From: Opisthorchis felineus
Taxonomy: Eukaryota; Platyhelminthes; Trematoda; Opisthorchiida; Opisthorchiidae
Assembly (NCBI GenBank): GCA_004794785.1
Contig: SJOL01007572.1
Coordinates: 395,238 to 459,237, forward strand
Length of the DNA: 64,000 nt
Direction of reading: 5' to 3'
The notes under the pieces are model-generated. The model saw only the letters and a list, made by a program, of their open reading frames with translations, was not told the origin of the DNA and ran no database searches. The position numbers were made by a program, and so were the translations under genes. Below, in pieces: positions 54,476 to 64,000 of the stretch (its first letter is position 1; each line of letters opens with the position of its first letter).

Positions 54476-57400
54476 GACGAAATCTGCCTTGAAAATTCCC
54501 AAATAACCTCACTCTACCATCAAATTCATTATTAGCTGGAAAATTCAGAACCATTGTACATCTCCCTGGCTTTCTGTAAATAAACACTAGTGCACATTTC
54601 ACGAATCTATATGGTTGTTCCGATTCGAAGTCGTCGTTATTTGGGTTTTAAAACTCTCAGTCATCTGCTTGTAGATCATCAGCAATGACTAACTTTTACG
54701 GAGAAAGGACATAGCACCACTCTCTTTCGGTTATGCAATTCGCACCACTTAATCCTGCTTTGGCAGTCTTTACGTGCAGTTAATTCACTCTGGACAAACA
54801 GCAGCGTGAAAAAGAAAGCAAATGTCAAAGGAAGGTTCGCTCCCCTTTTATTTGTGTCGTCATGTGGTTATGGGCAATTGGTCTGAAGATTACTCCTTCA
54901 GCTCCAAGCCGATATTTCCATTCATCTGTTCCGGCCACATGCTGTTTCACAATCCTGAATCCCAGTCAGAAGAAATCTCACTAATGTAACAAAGCTCGAA
55001 AATATTTATTACGTTTGACAAAGAACAAATCAGCTTCATCCTTTAGCAGATTAGAACCACCGAAAGAACTGCTCAGCAAAAATCAAGTTCATTTGCAAGC
55101 AAACAGGTGACGGGCGTTTGGTGGCTTTGTTTTTCTTTTTAAAAAACCTGTCTTCACTGTTTCAGTACCCACTTGAATTCTCGCGGTGGGGCCACGAAGA
55201 CCAGTTCATCCGCCTGGTTAGACTTTACGTCATTACTTACGTGATGCTCTATCATCTCTTGAGATTATTACAACACGTGTCATAACTATAAACTGTAAAA
55301 AATATACACACAAGTCGTCGACATGCATTACGAAAAAAACACGTTGAAAAGCCGCAATTAAGGGGAAATATCAAGAATCACTAGTGAATCTGCTATGTTG
55401 CTCCACCGTAGCGCCGTCCGAGGTTGGAAACAATTAGATGAAGTGCATGATTTTCATCAGAAAATAATAAACCAGCTAAGCTCGTGTTGGTTAGAGTTCA
55501 TCAGGTAGACGTGTTCCATATTCGTGGGTAAGTGAGTGTATTTCAAGAATTTCCTGCAATTTGGGTTCAAGTAGAACATAAGGTTGAAGGAAACTTGGGG
55601 ACAGCTTCTAATGAATTGGTCCCAAATAGGGCGAAACTGGTTGTGCCCTTCAAAGAGTTCTCAAAAATCTGCAATATATCTCCAATACTTTGCCCACTGA
55701 AACAAGAGACAGTCTTTATGCGACACATTTATTAAAGGACATCATACACAAGTTGTCCAGCTGGGATTTAAGTCCTTCGTTAAAACTAAATTGGTGTGTA
55801 ACGGAAGCATGGTTTTACGAAAAGATTGCCCGAACTATCTGTTTGTGTGAATTTCCCTATAGCAGAATTTGTGGATTTCCCCAGACTTTCATGACACGCC
55901 GTGGTTAAGAAGCACCGGTTGATGTCAATGAATCTGCTTAAGGGGAACACAAAGAGATATGGGGCTAGGGTTTGATATCACTCCTTGTACACAGCAAGAC
56001 TGCTGGGCATTGCTGTCATGAAACCAGTGTACACACTCATTTCAATAGTCTATAGGTGCGGTATATTTTGGGTTCGGACTACTACTCACAGTTAAATTCT
56101 TACCTCAGAAATCTAAGCTTGGCAAAAAATGACTAAATCACATGCAATACAAAACAGGTCTGACTAAAATTTCCTCGGTTACGCGTGCCGTAGGTGAAAT
56201 TCGGACTACGGTTACGGTTGACAATTTATCGGTTGATGGCAAACTTTAACCATAATAAACGTGTTCCAGCTAATGGAAGACTGTTGGACAATGCTGCAGT
56301 CAACAATGCATTCATCAAGTTTGTATCCATGTGCTTGCCAAACTGAACCGTTCGTGATAAAGTGTGTTCATCATTCAGTCTGCGTCATGTCAAATTATTA
56401 TACGTAGGCCGCTGCCTGGACTGAACTGACGTGCATTGGATCGAGTTTTATTCAAAATCTGAATCGCAGTTAGCGGCCTTATCCTCGATTAACACAAACA
56501 TATCATAACACAACTACAGACGTCTTACGGTTGTCTCTAAACCGATCCATAAAATGTTCAGCGGGCCTTCCTGGAAAAACTTCAGCACACTGTTCATCGA
56601 TTTACATGGTGAAAGGCTAAACAAAAGTACGGTTCTTGGCTTGTATAACTGAGACTACCCTACCTTCTTGTAGTTGTACCCTACTATCAATTTATCACAC
56701 GCATGGTGCATATGTAAGGTTTGATAGAAACGATTCTACAGTAACTCCTGTCAGTTAGGACTCTGTGAGGAAGCAGAAAACATCTGGTCGTATCAGGGAC
56801 GTGCTGGTGATAAAAGGGAACGATGTTTACTGTAGCCCATCTTTTGCAACTGCCGTACATAATATTCGAGTGATTTTCTCAGCAGTGCATATAGCTTTAA
56901 TAAGGTAGTCAACTGAACATACGGCTATGAACTTACAAATTCTAGGCCTTACATAGTGTTTGAATTCTGGACCTGGACACAGACCATGATCACCCGTTCA
57001 CTGGGACTTTTACCTGATGGGCCCACGTGAAGGGTAAAAAAGCGAGATAAACATTTCTGTGGGCATCTTCAGCTCCAAAAAGTCGTTCCGCTCCATTACG
57101 ACTTAGTCAAAAGCATTATATTTAGGCCACTTGTTCCCTAACTTCGTCGTCGGCCTTCCTGGGTGGCTACGAGCTATCCGAAGTGGTGCCATTATTATGC
57201 GTTCCTAAGAGTGACATTTCCCCTGCCTCCATTCTGATCCTGCACTCCAATAGCTGTCTGTCCTGACTTTTTTCTGAGACCTTGTTCCACCGTTTCACTC
57301 CCTTCAGTATGAATCTCTTTATTTCATGTGATAGTTTGAACAAAAGTTTGTCCAATCACAAGAGCTTCCGTGACTGCCAGCACACATCTAAAATTCAGTG

Positions 57401-60400
57401 AACTTCAGACTCATAGATCTCAAATTAGGTTCGTTGAGAAGTGACACGGCGCAAAATTTATACAGATTCGTCTGAACTGAAGAATGAAGTAATATATCTG
57501 ACTTGACTAGATTTTTGCCAAATATCATACTTCGGTTTTTGAGAAAAACCGTCCAAACAGGTTTAGCCGAAGAAGAAACTGCTGGTCTAAATAGCCCTTT
57601 CTCATGAATGTAGAACTCAAAAATGTCCTATCTTGCCGGTTGGACAGCAGCAATACCCAGACGATAAATTTCCGTTATTCTTCCTTCCGTTTTCCTTCCT
57701 CAGACTGAATCGGCTTGAAACTAGAAAAATTCTGTTGATCAGTCACTAGGTGCTCACAGGTTGCTTCGGTTAGATTTGCAGTTTCCCACCATACAGTCTA
57801 AAGGATGACAAGAAGATTGAATTTTTAGTCTGCATTCACCAACCAAATAGAGTGTGATTCATTGATTACAAAGGTTAATTTACTGATGGTGGACGCAGTA
57901 ACCGTCTGGAAATGAAGCCCATTCGCCTATCCGGTTGTTTTCATAATATCCCGACCAGATATCAAGATAAAAGAAAGGTGAACTGGGGCCACTCCACGGA
58001 ACTCCCAACAACCCCCAAAGATTTGGCCAGTGATCCTTGTGCCGTTTTGGAGGGTTGTCATAAATTTTCAGGATCACGGAGTGCCTGGGGTGTTATTTGA
58101 CCGAAACCTCTGCAATCAGTCAACACCCTTTGGCCCGTCAGTAGCAATGACGGTGAGCACGTGACGGTCATCCGGTTGGTACTGACAACCGAATTAACCC
58201 TTTAGGAAGCGAATACCAGGGAACTCTGATAATTTCACTTTCATCTAAAATCCAGCCACTGTTCTCACTCACTCAAAGGTTCCGGTCAAGTAGGGCAATG
58301 AACACATATTAACCTCAGAATCACAAAACGCTGACGCCGAAAGACGAGAACGTGTGAGTCAAGCTCGTTAGCTTCCACTGCCTTTGCTACCATCCATCGA
58401 TTTTCCACGTTTCTTCGGGTATGCAGCGCTCCGTGTTTGGTCACAGGCCGGTTGCTACCCGGTTGGACTGGCGTCGCCCAGTTAAACATTAAACCTCATC
58501 GGTTTAATCTTCTGGGATTGCATTGTCACCACTCACTAACAATCGGTATCGCGCGGAGAACAACCGATCTGGTTTGCAAAGCCCTCCTTAACGTTCTTCA
58601 TATCTTTTTGGATGAGCTTGTATGTATCCACTCGCCTAACTGCCAAGCAGCGATAACCGATGGTCATTTCTCACAGGAACATCGTATTTAGTTCATAGCA
58701 CTGATTTCCTTACAGTTCCGACAATATGCAAATAAATTAAAGCTTGACATGTACACGATCTGACAAGTTGACCAGGATGGTGGTTTCATTTCCAACTTCA
58801 GTAATGCGTTAGTTCATTTTATGTACACATGGACCAGGAGGAAATTATGGTCCTATATCATATCCGTTCACAGTTTTAGACCTCCACACTCTCAGGACAA
58901 CTGTTGCCGAAATAATGTATTGTTATGAAAGGAGAAGACCTCTACCTATTACTCATCTTATGCTTGTTCATGTGTTCTGGGTTCACAATTATCAAGATAA
59001 CCAGTCGAACCAGAGGAAGGAAGGCCACAATGCAACACAAAAGCTTTCTTGCAAATGACCCAGTTACGTAAAGGGACAGCACATAATCGTCAAAAGATAC
59101 ATAAATGCACGCAGGCTATGGAAAAGTACCCACCCAACTGTGCACTGACGAAATGTCTCACAGATAACTGCCACCTGATCAACAACCAATCAACGGAAAT
59201 TGTCCCGTGGCACGACAGTTCAGCAAAAAACATGAAGTACCAAGAATTTGGGCCTGAGGATGCGAAGTGAACAGTTACTGTTTACGGCCGCAGTGCAAAG
59301 CACAGGTCGTTTAGAGGTGATTGAATAAAAGCAGAATATTGAGCACAGCATGAGCTTTCAGAGCAGAAAACTGTCCGACTTCACGAACTTTTCGGCCAGC
59401 ACTTGGCTTCTGTTTGTTATCTGCTCAAGCCTCAGTTAGGGTGATTTGAATGTTGATAGAATATCGGAAACTTGCTTGCCTTTAAATTGCGTCGCTTTGC
59501 GCTAAGAATGGGAGGAGAAAACTACCAACCTAGTAATAACGCGAAGTTCCGTCAAGGAACAGGAACTGCCAATTTTACAGTCGCTTTAGTGTGAAATCGA
59601 TGCATCTCCCAACAGTACCAATTCACTCTCCCTTGGTTTGTATTTGTAATGCCAACCGTTTTAGACAGTGGAATTGAAAGCGATACTCTCGAGTGGTCAT
59701 TTATTCCACTAGCGTAAGGGATTTACGCCGAAAATACATACTTTTTGAAACTTATATCATTATTTGGAGCCTAAATTGGAAATTTCTCCCAAGAAGTGGA
59801 CACCTTTTAGACCTCCGGAAATGAGATGTCCCCAACATCCGAGAAAAGGAAGTATTTAACAGACACAAGCCGGACTCTGTTCTGCACTGGTTCATCCGCT
59901 TCACCGTTAAGAATGCCGTGGAAAGTGCTGAGAAGCTATCCTATGAAAAACACCTCAACTCTTTGAAGAACTTAGCAATAGCACTCGAATTATTACGGAG
60001 ATAAGCATCATCAGACGGCTAAATAACGCATGAAAAGGATTTGGAACTATAATGAAGGAATAGTAACACGAAAGGACTCCCTAGGACTCCGTAAAGACGA
60101 AAAAAATCCGCATGATACCCTTGGGGACACCTGATGACCTGGAACGTCTACAGAAGAGCATAGTTCAAGTGCGAGCTTCTCATCGAAAACCTATCTGATC
60201 GAATGTGCATATACTGAATTTGATACATTTTACGGATGGATACATTTGACACATACTTGACAAACATGAGCTTACTAACTGATTTTCCGTTGGGGACACG
60301 ATAGATACCAAACTTTGAGTTGGCGAATAAGTGGTCGATACCGGAAATTTCAACCCATCACTTTGGTGCAGAGCGATTGGACAGGTGGCTCCCTAGGTTT

Positions 60401-62690
60401 TGATAGCTGAGCAATGTTCAAGTTTTTTAGAGTAAACTGAAATAGTGTCGCCTCTACTGGAAATAGTTAACCACATTATTAAGAACTAGTCCTGTCTGAT
60501 TATGCAATGAAATTTGGAAATGAGCCAAGCTGTGGCGGCATAAAAGAAAAAACATGTTGTCATTTCCGCTGCTCTCAACTGAGGGATACCTTCAAATGTG
60601 TCAGAACAAACAACGGTTTGTATCCGGACAACCCACAGTCAATAGCGAGTAGAAGTAATAATAACACTGGTTCGACCATGTATGAAGCAAATTTTTAGAA
60701 AATAACTTGCTGTATTAAAAGCAAACCTGTGCCAGATATGCACGAGGATAGCGGTATGCTTTGTGTAACCAAATGATCCACAGACGTAGCATTGGTACAT
60801 GTTATCAATTGTGCCTTCTCTGCTAGGATGTAGGTTCTGGCATCTCATCTATGGACACTATGTTGTTCTTATTCGTCAGACTGTCAAGGAATTAAGGCAG
60901 CTGATGACGTATTTTCAAATTTGTATAACGAAGTTGGAAAACTGGTGAACAAAAACGAAGCGCTCTAACCTTTGTGAAATCACTGAGTTGACGCACTATT
61001 TTTTTGGATTTTCCTGCGGATATGCTCTTAGGCCGATGTGCGATTGCATCAAAAATAGCAAGTCAGGCAGATCAAAGGCCAGTCTTGACGAACAAAAACA
61101 CCTGCTCCAAGCATAAAAATATTCCAACAGTCATCGCAAGCATTTGTATAAGAGATATCATCTAGATATAAATAAGGCACTTGTTGCCATGTATGAAGAC
61201 GAAGATGTTCCTCTGTGATTTGTCTGTCAGACCCCAGAGGCTTTGATTGCTGTCTTCTTGGTTAGTAAGATAGGGATTGTGCCTCGCGTTTATTTTTTTG
61301 TTTTTGAGGTATAAGAACAAAGCCGTCCCACCCCATATCACCATTCACGGTCTATCCTGGTTTAGAAAGTTGGTGATCCAGTCACGCGCCAAGTCACCTC
61401 CGCATGCGGCCAAAGCGGTCAGGACCCCGGGCTGGATCCCAAATAGACGCTTTGACATAAGTTTCTGGATACCCTCTCAAAACTGCTTGGGCTTGATGTT
61501 TCATCACTAAACGTGTAAGTGTCACCAGAAGGTCGAAATACTCTAAGCTGATAGGTGCAGCGTGTGGTTGTAGAATGTGGTCATGTATATTATGTGAAAA
61601 CTCCATTACACTGACTGTAAATACTGATACAACCTGTCCTGTGAAAAAGTACTGTTAAATGTATATCCCCAAATCAATTATGCGCGACAATAATGTCTTG
61701 TGCGTTTTTATTATGAATGATGACTGGCTGCTCCATCTTTTAGCCGGAAAGATATTCGAGATATGTTTCAGTACTACTCGTAAGGCTGATGGATACTCCA
61801 CCACCTGCTTCGTTCTTCTTGGGGCTTACCAGGTGGGCCTAGTCCCAGAATGCCCATCAAACTTATTCTCGACTTGAAAACCAAATCGCAGCTATGTCTT
61901 GATGAACAATCGTTTGCAAATTCATCTTCATGGAACCCTTACTGTTCCACGTTATTATTCTGGTAGAAAACTTTTACAACGGAGAATAGTCATCCCGGAG
62001 TTATATCACATCTATGATAAACAGCGTTCCTGTGCGAATTTCGCTGGAAACAGCTTTACATATTTCCGTGATCTCTGAATTGTAGTGAGATAGACTCGGT
62101 CTCACATGTCACTCACGTCGCATCTGGTTTGGAGTTACCCGTCCTCGGACAATTTACATACCAAGGGTGTTTGTTCAGTTATAGACAAACTGAATCCATG
62201 GAATTTACCTTGAACAGCTCAGATTGTTCGATTACACGAACAAATTTTTGGGAAAAGTAAAGATTTTTTGCATTGTCCCCTTATGTGCCCCAATGCTAGC
62301 GCAGAGTGTCTTGGAATGTGTTCTGTAATGCAAGCTGTGTTCTAACGTGGTTCCCGTCTACGTCCAGTATTTTGTTCCAGCCATCCAGTACCAGTAGTCA
62401 AGTACTAACTTATTAGATACAGAACTCAATCGACTACAGTTTATGGGTGTTATCAGATCAGCAACAGATTTATTGTGGGCCACATCTATTGTGGTTATCA
62501 TACAAATAAACAGAATTTCGGGGTGTGCCGTTTTTCGACCGCACTTAATGACGTAATACATATGTATCAATAACCCTCTCCTGCTTTGGAGAATTTATTC
62601 ACAAATTAAAATGGAAGAAGTGTTTTTTTTCAAAGTAGTTCTTCTCAACCTGTACCTACAAGTGAGGGTCAAAGTGTTCACAGCCAACGC
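54476..62690. other. Long non-coding stretch; nothing firmly recognised
   Basis: About 8 kb with only short, motif-free frames. A minus-strand frame at 57355-57167 (RFILKGVKRWNKVSEK) faintly resembles the C-terminal tail of CR1-type RT proteins. A block near 61386-61445 faintly resembles a tRNA promoter on the minus strand. Neither is strong enough to list separately. Confidence 0.4.
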
Positions 62691-62935
62691 ATTCCTTTAG
62701 CTTTTGAGGTTGGATGTGCCTCAGCACTGTTCCAGCACGTAACAGATCCTAAGTACTCCGGGCTAAAGTTTCCCGTGACTTGCTTGGATGATATTATCAT
62801 CGTAAGCTCCATTGCACACCGGAAACAGGAATTCTCTAGGACAGATGCTTGTGGTTTCTTATACGTATGCAGGATTGTGAGCTTATGGTGTCCAGTATCA
62901 CATGCCTTGTCTACGTTATCAAGCTTTCTTTTCAG
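62691..62935 (+). mobile_element. Ty3/gypsy-like reverse transcriptase fragment
   Basis: A plus-strand frame reads AFEVGCASALFQHVTDPKYS, then FPVTCLDDIIIVSSIAHR. This matches the Ty3 RT stretch in which a PFG-SAPA-FQ-MD segment is followed by the Y/F-x-DD-I-V catalytic box. It differs from the element at 25.5-29.8 kb and is a separate, isolated relic with no LTRs detected. Confidence 0.65.
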
Positions 62936-62999
62936 ATCCATTCAAAATAAAGGCCGGTAATGTGAGGGGATTTTGGAATTTCGAATGAGATGTAGTCCC

Positions 63000-63165
63000 T
63001 TCGTCGAAGCTAATCTATCCTGAAATGCCGAAAAATACTGCACAGCTGTTCCATCTTTGTTGGGAATCATCACCAGTGCGTATCTCACGAAGCTCAGGTT
63101 TCGAACCCGTGACCCTCTGGTCAATGGTTGTACACTTAACCGTTAGGCCACGAACGGCTGAACAG
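63000..63165 (-). repeat. tRNA-derived SINE, family B (best copy)
   Basis: The minus strand reads TCGTGGCCTAACGGTTAAGT (A box) and CACGGGTTCGAAACC (B box), followed by TTCGTGAGATACGCACTGGT and GGAACAGCTGTGCAGTATTT. It is a pol III promoter-bearing repeat and not a tRNA gene, because the acceptor and anticodon stems are not complete. Related remnants lie at 36833, 40680 and 54280. Confidence 0.7.
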
Positions 63166-63859
63166 CGATGTGCTTGGTTCTCACATGGACAGGACATAGC
63201 GTCGCTTTTGCTTCAGTTAAAGAAACCATATCACGTGGTCACCTAGTAACTGGCTCCTCGAGTGACCACTTTTCAGATGGAATTTTCATATATGGGGTGA
63301 TTTTTGTTCTTCCTCTGAGCTACTTATAGATTGTTGGTAGCGCGAGGGGAACGATGATTCATACTGTCAATTTCTATCTAGATTGTTTGACCGAGCGCCG
63401 TAGGTTTAGGCACCCTGGATGCATGTAGTACTGTGGCCCTGAATTCTTCTTCGTGCAACGTTCCTTCCTCCTTTCCATTAAGAGGCTTTGTTCAAATAAA
63501 CTGACATGGTGGCATGACAATGAAGCAGCAATGCCCTCATCAGGTGATGCTGTCAGTGATGATGATGATTTTTCAAGGTGGTTAGAGACAGAAGTATTAT
63601 ACTTTTTTCCGTTTGGGAGAAGTATGCCTCTATAAGTTTTACCACTGGATTTCTCCAAGACTGAAGTTGAGGTCTTCGGCAAACCACTTACCATACACCT
63701 GAAATTTACATTTAAGCTTCGCCTTTCCTTCACCTACGCTTCTGGTCGTAGATGTGATTAGACTCTCACTTTGTGCACTCGGAATTGTAGGTGTGGAAGC
63801 AAGTTATGAGGTCCCCGGGCTGAAATGATAAATGCTCAAGGCAGACCACTTGTTTGTAA
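63166..63859. other. Spacer before the right-edge RTE copy; nothing recognised
   Basis: Overlapping antiparallel frames at 63374-63733 carry no recognised motif. A GATGATGATGAT run lies near 63559. Confidence 0.45.
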
Positions 63860-64000
63860 GCCGACCTAAAGCTACCACCTTGACCTGATGGTCACGCTTT
63901 AGTGTTGCAGTGATCCCGCGGGCTACACTATCTGGAACGTCGTTCCACGTCATGCCAGGAAGGTCAAAAGGGGGCAAACGGAACTAGAGAAGCAAGACCC
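63860..64000 (+). mobile_element. 5' end of another RTE-like copy, running off the window
   Basis: The segment matches the reverse complement of about 10797-10660, the 5' end of RTE copy 2. Shared blocks include CCGACCTAAAGCT, TGATCC-GCGGGCTA, the palindrome TGGAACGTCGTTCCA at 63933-63947 and CATGCCAGGAAGG. The rest of the element lies beyond position 64000. Confidence 0.8.

Noticed and set aside
57167..57355. Minus-strand frame resembling the C-terminal tail of CR1-type RT
   Set aside because: Similarity limited to a short WNKV-like stretch; no upstream RT motif was found.

Overview
The window is eukaryotic and most probably comes from a parasitic flatworm (trematode or cestode). It contains a split Golgi glycosyltransferase gene with GT-AG introns of 2 to 8 kb. 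It also contains CR1-like, RTE-like, Penelope-like and Ty3-like retroelement remnants of types I associate with flatworm genomes, and many tRNA-derived SINEs. I saw no bacterial operon structure, CRISPR array, rRNA or intact tRNA gene. Species cannot be named from the sequence alone.

Layout. 1-2.2 kb is a decayed CR1-like non-LTR retrotransposon on the minus strand that runs off the left edge. 2.5-2.95 kb is a promoter-like block with repeated motifs and a TATA box, and 3.06-3.97 kb holds unrecognised minus-strand reading frames. 4.33-6.7 kb (plus) and 8.27-10.8 kb (minus) are two RTE-like elements lying tail to tail. Both have lost part of the reverse transcriptase, and they share a 637-bp, almost identical inverted tract. 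11.3-35.96 kb is a core 1 beta-1,3-galactosyltransferase gene (C1GALT1-like) on the plus strand. Its six exons splice in frame to 293 residues. Its introns are packed with mobile DNA: SINEs, four RTE fragments, a Penelope-like fragment and a full-length but dead Ty3-like LTR retrotransposon (25.5-29.85 kb). 36-50.9 kb is mostly unannotatable, with degraded SINEs, one RTE fragment and two possible orphan exons. 50.9-52.7 kb is an intact single-exon SLC22-type transporter gene on the minus strand. 52.7-64 kb is again mostly non-coding, with a Ty3 reverse-transcriptase scrap, a SINE and the 5' end of another RTE copy running off the right edge.

The two host genes are functionally unrelated: one makes core 1 O-glycans in the Golgi, the other probably moves organic ions across the plasma membrane. 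I do not see an unmistakably new biological system. The strongest unusual signals are the apparent gene-conversion tract between the tail-to-tail RTE copies, the repeated 5' architecture of the RTE family (three units of about 70 bp plus a conserved 15-bp palindrome), the divergent C-terminal half of the galactosyltransferase, and the intronless transporter gene.
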